From Clostridia bacterium (GTDB lineage: Bacteria > Bacillota > Clostridia > Christensenellales > Aristaeellaceae): a stretch of 37,580 bases of DNA. The stretch is taken from positions 1 to 37,580 of the forward strand of contig JAFXVR010000052.1 of the NCBI GenBank assembly GCA_017534885.1. Direction: 5' to 3'. A program made the position numbers and the translations under genes. Every line of letters starts with the position of its first letter. Position 1 is the stretch's first letter. This document shows positions 8,346-17,321 of the stretch, piece by piece. Below the pieces are notes generated by a model that had not been told where the DNA came from, did not search any database, and saw only the letters and a program-made list of their open reading frames with translations.

Positions 8346-8480
8346 TCAGACGGTCAGCACCTTGCGGCCGCGGCGGCGACGGGCGGCCAGCACACGGCGG
8401 CCATTCTTGGTGGACATGCGGGCGCGGAAGCCGTGCACCTTGCTGCGCTGACGCTTCTTGGGCTGATAAGTACGGAACAT
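8346..8480 (-). CDS. rpmH: Large ribosomal subunit protein bL34
   Basis: 44 aa: it opens [19 protein letters not shown], contains [19 protein letters not shown] and ends KVLTV. This is the canonical very basic L34, a structural protein of the 50S subunit. GAGGAG lies nine bases before the ATG at 8480. It is first in the rpmH-rnpA-yidD-yidC-jag transcription unit. Confidence 0.97.
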   Translation of the reverse strand: MFRTYQPKKRQRSKVHGFRARMSTKNGRRVLAARRRRGRKVLTV

Positions 8481-8552
8481 TTGCCACAACTCCTCTGCTT
8501 GCTTCGTTCAAAATCGGCGGCGCCGATAAAGGCCATTGAAAACAGCCCTATC

Positions 8553-8581
8553 ATTATAACGGATGTGGGGAGGGATGTCAA
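8553..8581 (-). promoter_or_regulatory. Consensus sigma-A promoter of the rpmH operon
   Basis: Minus strand: TTGACA (8576-8581), 17-base spacer, TATAAT (8553-8558), matching the consensus at all positions. The leader before rpmH is about 65 bases. Confidence 0.93.
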
Positions 8582-8597
8582 GCGGGAATTTGAGATT

Positions 8598-8630
8598 AAA
8601 AGGGGCTGTCCCCCGCAGGAAACAGCCCCT
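8598..8630 (-). terminator. Terminator of the sugar ABC importer operon
   Basis: AGGGGCTGT pairs with ACAGCCCCT and is followed by TTTT on the minus strand, 16 bases past the stop of the binding protein gene. It lies just upstream of the rpmH promoter and insulates it from read-through. Confidence 0.85.
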
Positions 8631-8645
8631 GATGGTTGCCTGGAA

Positions 8646-10100
8646 TTACTTGCCCAGGAAGGCGTTCAGCTGGGCCTGAACCTCAGCGATGATGTCGTCC
8701 AGGCCGACTTCCTTCATGCGCTCCAGCATCTCGGGGATGACCACGTCCGGGTCGGAGGTGCCGGTCTGCAGCTCGGGCATGTACTCCTCAATGACCTGCT
8801 TGACGGCGAGGCACTGGGTCTCGACGGGCGTCAGGTCAGGCGTGAAGCCCATGGCGGCGGACAGGGTGGCGTTCGCATAGTTGGCCATGGTCTTCTCCCA
8901 CTGATGGATGTCGGTGGGCACTTCCGGATAGGGAGAGGCCTCGAGGGCGCCCAGGGTGTAGTGGCCCTGACCGTAGGCCTGCACCTTCATGTTGGTCTGG
9001 CCCAGCTCGGTCTTGGTCACGGTGCCGTCGTCATTGCGGGTGTAATGCTTGCCCTCAATGCCGTAGCGGGCGGTCTCGCGGTACCAGGGATCGGTGTTCA
9101 TCAGCTCAATCAGCTTCAGGGCTTCCGCCGGATGCTCGGAGAAGCTGGAGACGGCGGTCATGGAGCCGCGGATGGAGGAGGTGCTCAGGTAGGCGCCGTC
9201 ATAGCGGGCGATGTACACGGGCTGCTTGATGGCGTTGGCCCACACGGTCTCAGCGCCGAACCAGCCCTGGCCGGACTGCACCACGCCAGCCTGGGCGCGG
9301 GGCATGGACTCGGTGACGGCGGCGTCGGGATTGATGTAGCCCTTCTGATACCACTCATGGATCTTCTTCACGCGCTCCACGAAGGCGGGGATTTCCAGCG
9401 CGCTCTTGACGGTATGCTCGTCCTCGGTGCCCTGGGCAGCCCAGTCGAGGCCGATCATGTAGTCATAGTTGATCCAGTCGCACAGGGCGTTGCGCCAGGA
9501 GGTGATGCCGCCCTTGGCGATCATCAGCGGATAAGGCTTGCCTTCCAGCGGATCTTCCACATAGGCCTCGAGGTACTTCTCGATGCCCTCGAAGGTGATG
9601 TAGCTCTCCTGCTCAAAGCCCTTCCTGTTGAGGAAGTAATCGGAGTTCAGGATCCAGAAGACCTCGTAGCCGATGTCCTTCATGTGGGGGATGGCGTAGA
9701 TGCGGCCGTTGATCTTCACGCCTTCCCAGGCCAGATCCACCACGGTATCCCTCAGGGCCGGGTAGTCGTTGATGATGTCCGTCAGGTCCAGGAACATGCC
9801 GGCGGCCACGTTGGTGGCATAGTCATTCCACCAGTCGCAGGTGAAGGCGATGTCGAAGTACTCGCCGGTCTGGGTGGCCAGCGCCACCTGGGTGGAGTCC
9901 ATGTACTTGAACTCGCAGGTTACGCCGATCTTCTCCGCGGAGTACTCGTTCAGGATCGGTTCCACCTCAGCCCAGTCCAGGGGGGTCACGTTGTCGGTAA
10001 AGATGAACCACACCAGGTGGACGGGTTCATCCGCCGCCGCAAAGCTGCACAGGGAGAGCAGCATCGCCAGCGCCAGGAACAGGGAAAGGATCTTCTTCAT
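8646..10100 (-). CDS. Extracellular sugar-binding protein of an LplA/YtcQ-like ABC importer
   Basis: 484 aa. Family 1 extracellular solute-binding protein that would deliver an oligosaccharide to the two permeases upstream. The signal peptide has the sequence MKKILSLFLALAMLLSLCSF and then AAADEP. Typical blocks include 'WNDYATNVAAGMFLDLTDII' and 'YAIPHMKDIGYEVFWILN', plus many aromatic residues, as in carbohydrate-binding proteins. The start is the ATG at 10100, with AAGGAGG eight bases before it; an in-frame ATG at 10121 lies upstream of that site. The only cysteine near the cleavage region sits in LSLC, a poor lipobox. It is last in the permease-permease-receptor operon. No ATPase is encoded here; such importers often share the MsmX-type ATPase. 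The substrate cannot be told. Confidence 0.9.
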   Translation of the reverse strand: MKKILSLFLALAMLLSLCSFAAADEPVHLVWFIFTDNVTPLDWAEVEPILNEYSAEKIGVTCEFKYMDSTQVALATQTGEYFDIAFTCDWWNDYATNVAAGMFLDLTDIINDYPALRDTVVDLAWEGVKINGRIYAIPHMKDIGYEVFWILNSDYFLNRKGFEQESYITFEGIEKYLEAYVEDPLEGKPYPLMIAKGGITSWRNALCDWINYDYMIGLDWAAQGTEDEHTVKSALEIPAFVERVKKIHEWYQKGYINPDAAVTESMPRAQAGVVQSGQGWFGAETVWANAIKQPVYIARYDGAYLSTSSIRGSMTAVSSFSEHPAEALKLIELMNTDPWYRETARYGIEGKHYTRNDDGTVTKTELGQTNMKVQAYGQGHYTLGALEASPYPEVPTDIHQWEKTMANYANATLSAAMGFTPDLTPVETQCLAVKQVIEEYMPELQTGTSDPDVVIPEMLERMKEVGLDDIIAEVQAQLNAFLGK

Positions 10101-10161
10101 GCCAAGGTTCCTCCTTATCATTTATTTCAGCGGCACCCGGCCGCTCAAATACGGGAACAAA

Positions 10162-10200
10162 TCAGCCCTTCACCGCGCCGATGGTCAACAAGCCGGAAAC
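10162..10200 (-). pseudogene. Duplicated 3' end of a permease gene
   Basis: Read on the minus strand these bases code for VSGLLTIGAVKG followed by a stop. This matches the true end of the adjacent permease, ISGLTIGAVKG-stop at 10297-10332. The first 18 bases of the two copies (10162-10179 and 10297-10314) are identical. The fragment has no start and lies on the other side of repeat copy E. Confidence 0.8.
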
Positions 10201-10261
10201 CGAAGGGGTCAAGGAGGCGATCGGAAAGCCCCCTTGTCGCGTCCGCAGACGCGAAACCCCC
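10200..10261 (+). repeat. Two-hairpin dispersed repeat, copy E
   Basis: The stem is CAAGGAGGC / GCCCCCTTG (one G-U type pair), with the second hairpin GCGTC-cgca-GACGC and a GAAACCCC tail. It sits between the true and duplicated ends of the permease gene, inside the operon. Confidence 0.85.
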
Positions 10262-10296
10262 TGCAACACTTCAGCAGCGCTGAAAGGCAGAAAGCC

Positions 10297-11262
10297 TCAG
10301 CCCTTCACCGCGCCAATAGTCAAACCAGAAATAAAGTACTTCTGGAAGAAAGGATAGCTGAACATGATCGGCACCACCGCAATGACCACAATGGCCATCC
10401 GCATGGTCTCACTCGGCAGCACATTGGTATTGGCCGACATGGCCATGTCATTGTTGGCCAGGTACTGGATGTTCCGCTCGATGTTCACCAGCACGTACTG
10501 CAGCGGGAAGAGATCGTACTGGTTGGCCTCAATGTACAGGCTGGCCTGATACCAGTCGTTCCAGTAGGCGAAGGTCAGGAAGAGGGCGATGGTGGCCAGG
10601 GCCGGCAGGGAGATGGGCAGCACCAGCTGAACAAAGATGCGCAGCTGGCTCGCGCCGTCGATCTTGCCGGACTCGATGATTTCATCAGGCACCGTGGTTT
10701 GGAAGAAGGTGCGCATGATGATGACGTAAAAGCTGGAGCAGGCCAGGGGGAAGATCAGCGCCCAGTAGGTGTTCTTCAGTCCCAGCAGCTGCACGTTGAC
10801 CACGTAGGTGGAGAGCAGGCCGCCGTTGAAGATCATCGGGATGAAAATCAGCATGGTGTACAGGCCGCGCAGCTTGAAATTCCGCCGGGAGAGCACATAG
10901 CCCATGGTGGAAATCAGCACCAGGCCCAGCACCGTGCCCACCACGGTGATGCCGACAGAGGTGAAGAAGGCCATGACCACCGTGGGCAGGCCGTGAGTGT
11001 TGCGCTGGTTCCAGACGTACTGGTAGGCATCCGTGGCCCACTCCACCGGGGTGAAGCTGTAGCCTACCTTGCTGATGGAGGCCTCCGAGGAGAAGGAGAT
11101 GATGATGACGAAAACCACCGGGACGAGGCAGAGGATGGCCAGGAGGATGAACATGGCGCTGTAGGCCACATTGGTGCCGGGGCGGAGGGCGTTGAAGCGC
11201 TCCATGCCGCTGCCGGTTTCGCGCCGCCCGGAGGGCAGACCGGGTTTGTTGACGGTTGACAC
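10297..11262 (-). CDS. Carbohydrate ABC transporter permease, LplC/YtcP type
   Basis: 321 aa with about six membrane helices, the first at about 33-55. The coupling loop carries the family motif 'EIIESGKIDGASQLRIFVQLVLP' (E-A-A-x2-D-G type), which contacts the ATPase. The C-terminus YFISGLTIGAVKG is typical of LplC-like permeases. It starts 19 bases after the stop of the LplB-like gene, with GGAGGAG before the ATG. It pairs with that gene to form the membrane channel for the sugar delivered by the binding protein. Confidence 0.93.
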   Translation of the reverse strand: MSTVNKPGLPSGRRETGSGMERFNALRPGTNVAYSAMFILLAILCLVPVVFVIIISFSSEASISKVGYSFTPVEWATDAYQYVWNQRNTHGLPTVVMAFFTSVGITVVGTVLGLVLISTMGYVLSRRNFKLRGLYTMLIFIPMIFNGGLLSTYVVNVQLLGLKNTYWALIFPLACSSFYVIIMRTFFQTTVPDEIIESGKIDGASQLRIFVQLVLPISLPALATIALFLTFAYWNDWYQASLYIEANQYDLFPLQYVLVNIERNIQYLANNDMAMSANTNVLPSETMRMAIVVIAVVPIMFSYPFFQKYFISGLTIGAVKG

Positions 11263-11281
11263 TTCGCTTCTCCTCCTTTCC

Positions 11282-12271
11282 TCAGAACAGGGCGCTCTCG
11301 TTGTCCACCCTGCGCACGATGGCGTTGGCCGCGATCATGGTCAGGCAGCCCAGCACGCTCTGCAGGAAGCCCGCCGCGGAAATGTAGCCGTACACCGGGC
11401 GCGGGTTGTTGAACATGGAGTTGAACACGTACACGTCCAAGGTCAGGAAGACGCTGGTCAGGGAGCTGGAGTTGCGGGTGGTGCGGTAGAAGAGGCCGAA
11501 GTCCGAGTTGAAGATCTTGCCCACGGCCATGATGAACATGATGATCATGATGGTCTTCAGCATGGGCAGGGTGATGTACCTGGTCTGCTGCCACTTGCTG
11601 GCGCCGTCGATCATGGCCGCCTCGTACAGGGACTCATCAATGCCCTTGATGGAGGACAGGTACACCACCATCGAGTAGCCGATGGTCTTCCACACGTGCA
11701 GGAAGATCAGGAAGAAGGGCCAGTAGTTGAGGGCGTCCTTCTGATACCATTTGATGCCCTCGCCCCCCATGGCGATGAGCATGCGGTTGACCAGGCCGTT
11801 GTCGGTGGACAGGAAGGCGAACACGAAATAGCCCACCACCACCCAGGACAGGAAGTGCGGCAGGAACATGGCCGTCTGGGTCACCTTGGCCAGCTTCTGG
11901 CTGCGCAGGTGGGAGATCATGATGGCCAGGGTCACCGGCAGCACCACGCCCAGCACGATGAAAACGATGTTGTATCCCACCGTGTTGCGGAACATGTTGA
12001 TGGTGGTGTCCTTGTTGTTGGCGAAGAGGAAGCGGAAGTTGTCCAGTCCGCACCACTCGCTGTTGTTGAACAAGCTCCACAGGAAGCCCTTGCCCGGCGC
12101 CACCTTGTATTTCTTGAAGGCGATGATCAGGCCAAACATCGGCAGATAGCAGAACAGAATATACCAGATGACCGTGGGCAGGGACAGCAAAAACAGCTGG
12201 AGGTCATCCAGCGTAAACCGCGGTTTGCGCCGCTTCTCCGCCTTCCCGGTGTTGTTCGCCGCAATGCTCAA
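11282..12271 (-). CDS. ABC transporter permease, LplB/YteP type
   Basis: 329 aa. First permease of the importer, first gene of the operon. A basic N-terminus (KAEKRRKPRF) precedes the first helix 'LFLLSLPTVIWYILFCYLP'. The ATPase-coupling motif is 'YEAAMIDGASKWQQTRYITL' (EAA...G). The C-terminal 'IVRRVDNESALF' is characteristic of the LplB/YteP branch. This branch usually imports plant polysaccharide fragments or related oligosaccharides (family knowledge). Confidence 0.93.
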   Translation of the reverse strand: MSIAANNTGKAEKRRKPRFTLDDLQLFLLSLPTVIWYILFCYLPMFGLIIAFKKYKVAPGKGFLWSLFNNSEWCGLDNFRFLFANNKDTTINMFRNTVGYNIVFIVLGVVLPVTLAIMISHLRSQKLAKVTQTAMFLPHFLSWVVVGYFVFAFLSTDNGLVNRMLIAMGGEGIKWYQKDALNYWPFFLIFLHVWKTIGYSMVVYLSSIKGIDESLYEAAMIDGASKWQQTRYITLPMLKTIMIIMFIMAVGKIFNSDFGLFYRTTRNSSSLTSVFLTLDVYVFNSMFNNPRPVYGYISAAGFLQSVLGCLTMIAANAIVRRVDNESALF

Positions 12272-12357
12272 GGCAGCAGTCCCCCTTATCTCCGCGGGCA
12301 GAAAGGCCCGCCCACATCAAAAGCATTTTCAGATGCGCTCCGTTTTTTCCGACACGT

Positions 12358-12386
12358 ATTATAGCCCAAAAGGGGGGAAAATGCAA
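12358..12386 (-). promoter_or_regulatory. Promoter of the sugar importer operon
   Basis: Minus strand: a perfect -10 TATAAT (12358-12363) with a weak -35 (TTGCAT, 12381-12386) at 17 bases. The weak -35 suggests activation by a regulator, possibly sugar-responsive. No regulator gene is seen nearby. Confidence 0.6.
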
Positions 12387-12470
12387 GGGGAATTTTGACG
12401 GAAAGGGAAATGTGGGATGCAAAATGTATTATAATGTATCGTTAAGCACTCAAAACAGGCCCTTTCCGAT

Positions 12471-12499
12471 TTGACAACGGGCGGTTTATTGGCTATAAT
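12471..12499 (+). promoter_or_regulatory. Consensus sigma-A promoter
   Basis: TTGACA (12471-12476), 17 bases, TATAAT (12494-12499); full consensus. It drives the OB-repeat protein gene and lies back-to-back with the importer promoter in the 299-base divergent gap. Confidence 0.92.
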
Positions 12500-12570
12500 A
12501 TACGCAAGGCAGCAAAATGTGCAATAAAGCCCTCTGTTTCTGCCGACAAAATACAATGGGAGGTATTGTT

Positions 12571-14553
12571 ATGAAACGCCTGATTTCATTGATGGCGGCG
12601 ATCGTCCTGGTCCTGACGGCCGTTCCCGCCCTCGCGGTGGATTTCGGCCTGGCAAACCTGTCCGCCGAGAAGCTCTTTGAGCTGTACGGCCAGGTCATCA
12701 GCCAGAAGCTGCTCAACAGCCTGGAAAACAAAAGTCAGTACAAGAGCGTCACGGATTATGAGGACTTCGAGCGCAATCCCACCCGCCACACCGGCGACAA
12801 GATCAAGTTCTCCGGCAAGGTCATTCAGGTGGTGGAGGGCTCCGGCGGCAGTGTCACCTACCGCGTGGCCATGGACGGCAGCAGCAGCAAGGTCTTCGTG
12901 GTCAACTATGAGCGCCCGGCCAAGGCGGAGCGCATCCTGGTAGATGACCAGGTGACGGTCTACGGCGTCAACGAAAAGCTGATGACCTACTCCTCCACCT
13001 ACAGCAAATCGGTCACGGTGCCCTGCTGCACGGCAGAGCTGGTCATCCGCCCCATCACGGATTCCAGGGTCAAGTCCGCCAGCAAGAAGGAGATCAACGC
13101 CACCGCGGCCAAGATCCCCGGCCAGATCCGCAAAAAAGTCAAGACCGTCAACGGCTACGTCCAAATGACCAAGGGCAATTACGACACCTATGCCCGGTAT
13201 GACAGCCTGCACAAGGACGAGAAGGTCACCTACTCCGGCAAGGTCGTCCAGGCGCTGGAGAGCGGCAGCCGCATGATCTACCGCATCGCGGTGGACTCAG
13301 ACTCGGACCGGATCGTGTACACCACCATCGCAACGGACAAGAACACCTACCGCATTTTGGAGGACGACCTGGTGACGGTGAAAGGCAGCTTCGGCGGCCT
13401 GTACACCTACTCCAGCACCCGCGGCGGCGACATCACCATCCCCTCCTGCGCGGCGGAAAAAGTTTCGCTGAAGGGGTACAATGTGCCCAGTTCTTTCCCC
13501 AAGGACAGCAAAGGCCGGATCAAGGTGAGCAAGACGCTGATGGAAGACTACGCCCGCCGGCCTGGCGCCCACGAGAAGGAGAACATCGTCTTCTCGGGCA
13601 AGGTGCTGCAGGTGCTGGAGGGCAGCACCTCTTCCGAATACCGCATCGCGGTGGACTCGGACTACAACGCGGTGATGTACGTCACCATCAAAAACAGCGA
13701 CCGCTCCATGCGCGTGCTGGAGGACGACAAAGTGGAAGTGGTGGCAGTCTTCGACGGTCTGCTGACCTACGAGAGCACCACGGGCAAGCAGATCACCATC
13801 CCCCAGTGCATCGCCTCCAGCATGACCATTCCCGGCAAGGCTTCCGCCACCGCCAAGAAGAACAGCAGCGGCGAATACCAGGTCTCCAAGAGCAATTATG
13901 AGGCCTTCGCCCGGGATGAAAAGACCTACCTCAACCAGAAGCTGACCTTCAAGGCCAAGGTGGTGCAGGTCTCCGAGGGCTACAGGGAGACCGTATACCG
14001 CCTGGCGGTGGACAGCGACTACAACTGCATCTTCTACGCCACCATGACCCCTGACAAGAGCCAGGCCCGCATCCTGGAGGACGACATTGTGACCGTCTCG
14101 GGCACCTCCACCGGCCTGTACACCTATTCCAGCGTCCGCAGCGGCATGATCACCATCCCCTCCATGTCCATCTCCTCCTTCACCATCCAGGGCTTCCAGA
14201 AGACGGGCATCGGCAGCGCCAACAGCAGCGGTTATTACACCGTCAACAAGAGCAATTACGCCCAGTGGGCCCGCTACCCGGATTTGTACAACGGCAAGAA
14301 CATCACCTTCCGGGGCAAGGTGGTGCAGGTCGTCGAGGGCTGGAACGGCAGCAACACCTACCGCGTGGCCGTGGACTCGAATTACGACTGCATGTTCTAT
14401 GTCAAGTTCACCCTGAAGAGCGGCACCTCCCGCATCCTGGAAAACGACATCGTGACCCTCACCGGCGAGTTCACCGGCATCTATACCTACACCACCCTCC
14501 TGGGCAGCAGCGTCAGCATTCCCTGCATTGAGGCCGAGAGCATGAAGAAGTAA
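12571..14553 (+). CDS. Secreted protein with five tandem OB-like repeats
   Basis: 660 aa, not assigned to a named family. Residues 1-21 form a signal peptide (MKRLISLMAAIVLVLTAVPA-LA). A short helical region follows. Then come five repeats of about 105-120 residues, at roughly 62-158, 200-300, 315-420, 430-540 and 550-660. Each has the pattern 'Y-x2-[YFW]-A-R', '[FY]-x-G-K-V-[VI]-Q', 'E-G', 'YR-[IV]-A-[VM]-D', '[RI]-L-E-[DN]-D-x-V-T' and 'G-[LI]-[YL]-T-Y', ending in 'x-I-P-[SQ]-C'. The strand order suggests small five-stranded barrels (OB-fold-like); this is an inference. The start at 12571 was chosen for GGGAGG at about 12559. A strong own promoter suggests abundant expression. It may bind ligands or polymers at the surface. 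Confidence 0.75.
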   Translation: MKRLISLMAAIVLVLTAVPALAVDFGLANLSAEKLFELYGQVISQKLLNSLENKSQYKSVTDYEDFERNPTRHTGDKIKFSGKVIQVVEGSGGSVTYRVAMDGSSSKVFVVNYERPAKAERILVDDQVTVYGVNEKLMTYSSTYSKSVTVPCCTAELVIRPITDSRVKSASKKEINATAAKIPGQIRKKVKTVNGYVQMTKGNYDTYARYDSLHKDEKVTYSGKVVQALESGSRMIYRIAVDSDSDRIVYTTIATDKNTYRILEDDLVTVKGSFGGLYTYSSTRGGDITIPSCAAEKVSLKGYNVPSSFPKDSKGRIKVSKTLMEDYARRPGAHEKENIVFSGKVLQVLEGSTSSEYRIAVDSDYNAVMYVTIKNSDRSMRVLEDDKVEVVAVFDGLLTYESTTGKQITIPQCIASSMTIPGKASATAKKNSSGEYQVSKSNYEAFARDEKTYLNQKLTFKAKVVQVSEGYRETVYRLAVDSDYNCIFYATMTPDKSQARILEDDIVTVSGTSTGLYTYSSVRSGMITIPSMSISSFTIQGFQKTGIGSANSSGYYTVNKSNYAQWARYPDLYNGKNITFRGKVVQVVEGWNGSNTYRVAVDSNYDCMFYVKFTLKSGTSRILENDIVTLTGEFTGIYTYTTLLGSSVSIPCIEAESMKK

Positions 14554-14595
14554 TCCCTTCCCCCGGCCAACCGCTAACAGCTCTCCCTCCCCCCA

Positions 14596-14624
14596 TTGAC
14601 AACCCTCCCCCTTCCATCTATAAT
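14596..14624 (+). promoter_or_regulatory. Consensus sigma-A promoter of eno
   Basis: TTGACA (14596-14601), 17 bases, TATAAT (14619-14624), in the 134-base gap before enolase. Confidence 0.92.
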
Positions 14625-14684
14625 AAAGCTGTAGCCCAATGTCCCCGCGGAAGGCGGGAATGGAACACAAGAAAGGAATGATGA

Positions 14685-15989
<1,305 letters not shown>

Positions 15990-15995
15990 GACAAA

Positions 15996-16046
15996 CCCCT
16001 GCTGACACAAAGGGCCGCGGGAGATCAATCCTCCCGCGGCTCTTTT
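15996..16046 (+). terminator. Enolase terminator inside a repeated unit
   Basis: GCCGCGGGAG - atcaatc - CTCCCGCGGC followed by TCTTTT. The 29 bases from 15996 (CCCCTGCTGACACAAAGGG and on) recur exactly at 17273, where they lead to the same hairpin. The HipA-like gene's putative promoter (TTTTCA 16043-16048, TATCAT 16066-16071) begins inside its T tail. Confidence 0.88.
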
Positions 16047-16108
16047 CAAATGCTTGCGCATGTGCTATCATAGCAGCACAGATATCCCCCCGGAAAGGAG
16101 GCAAGGCC

Positions 16109-17242
16109 ATGGCCTGGGCGCTGAAGCTGTTCGACACCCCACTCATGCTTTTTGACGTGGTGGAAAACCTGGCGAACCCGGTTGTGCGCATCCGGTGGAC
16201 CGATCCGGAGCGGCTGAACCTATTGCCGCTGGATCTCGCGGAGGGCGAGGCGGGTCTGTCCCGCTGGCTCCGGCACCGGACGATCCCCAAGAACCGGGCC
16301 TATGTGAACGCCCTGCTGGCCCGCTGCGGCCTGAGCGCCAACCGCCCCATGGACATCCTCTCGGTCTGCCACGGGCTGTCCCTCAACGATTCCTACTGGG
16401 TGGCGGAGGAGGGCGATCCCCGCACCTTCGACAGCTGCAATCTCTATGACAACCGCTTCAGCCAGGTGCTGGCCTGGACAGCCTTCACAGGCTATGGCAG
16501 CAGTGTGCGGACAGGCTTTTCCTCCAGCCCCGAGTTCACCACCAATGGCATGCTGCCCAAGTGCTGGCGGCGGGAGAAAGGCAAAATCTACCTGTACAAG
16601 GGCGGCACCAGCGGCTTTTCCAACACCGGCTGCGAGCCCTATTCCGAGCTCTACGCTTATCAGATCGGCCAGGCCATGGGCCTGAATGTCCTGCCCTACC
16701 GGCTGACCCGGTGGAAGGGCTGTCTCTGCTCGGTCTGCGAGCTGTTCACCAGCCGGAACGTCTCCTATGTTCCGGCAGGGCGGATCGTGCGGGAGGGCGG
16801 GCTGCCGGCGGTGCGCGCCTGGTACGAAAGCCTGGGCCAGCCCTTCACGGACGCCCTGGACGAGATGATCGTGTTTGACGCCCTCATCTGCAATACCGAC
16901 CGGCACTTCGGCAACTTCGGCGTCCTGGCGGACAGTCATACCCGGCGCATTCTCGCCCCGGCGCCCCTTTTCGACCACGGCAATGCCCTGTTCAACTTCG
17001 CCGGAGACGAAAACTGGGCCTCGGAAGAGACCCTGCAAACCTATGCGGATACCCTTGCGCCGGTGGCCTACGCGGACTTCATCGGCGAGGCGCGCAAGGT
17101 GATGAACCACGCCCTGCGGGCCAGGGTGCGGGGCATGCTGAATCTCAACCTCCGCAAACAGGGCCGCCTGAATTACCCTGACCATCGCCTCCGGCTGATG
17201 GAATGGCAGATTCACAGACGCGCCCAGCTGCTGCTGGAGTGA
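16109..17242 (+). CDS. HipA-like kinase domain protein (solitary)
   Basis: 377 aa. The C-terminal two thirds show a HipA-type Ser/Thr kinase core: nucleotide lysine in 'IYLYKGG' (Lys164), 'EPYSELYAYQIGQAMGL' (helix with Glu180), catalytic loop NTDRHFGNFG (262-271, Asp264) and the Mg-binding FDHGNAL (Asp289). The N-terminal ~140 residues have little in common with classical HipA. No HipB-like DNA-binding antitoxin gene is next to it. AAAGGAGG lies before the ATG at 16109. In known systems HipA phosphorylates tRNA synthetases and slows growth; related solo HipA-domain proteins of Firmicutes are uncharacterised. It could be a stand-alone signalling kinase. Confidence 0.82.
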   Translation: MAWALKLFDTPLMLFDVVENLANPVVRIRWTDPERLNLLPLDLAEGEAGLSRWLRHRTIPKNRAYVNALLARCGLSANRPMDILSVCHGLSLNDSYWVAEEGDPRTFDSCNLYDNRFSQVLAWTAFTGYGSSVRTGFSSSPEFTTNGMLPKCWRREKGKIYLYKGGTSGFSNTGCEPYSELYAYQIGQAMGLNVLPYRLTRWKGCLCSVCELFTSRNVSYVPAGRIVREGGLPAVRAWYESLGQPFTDALDEMIVFDALICNTDRHFGNFGVLADSHTRRILAPAPLFDHGNALFNFAGDENWASEETLQTYADTLAPVAYADFIGEARKVMNHALRARVRGMLNLNLRKQGRLNYPDHRLRLMEWQIHRRAQLLLE

Positions 17243-17272
17243 GGGTCGGGACGCTGAGATCAGCCCCTTCTG

Positions 17273-17320
17273 CCCCTGCTGACACAAAGGGCCGCGGGAG
17301 AACAACGCTCCCGCGGCTTT
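17273..17320. terminator. Bidirectional terminator, second copy of the repeated unit
   Basis: GCCGCGGGAG (17291-17300), loop aacaacg, CTCCCGCGGC (17308-17317), then TTTATT. It lies between the convergent HipA-like and nucleotidase genes. The 29-base lead-in is identical to 15996-16024. Confidence 0.8.
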
Positions 17321-17321
17321 A

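Noticed and set aside
10200..10261. Repeat copies considered as CRISPR units
   Set aside because: Copies are dispersed over 25 kb with no regular spacers and no cas genes; each folds on its own.
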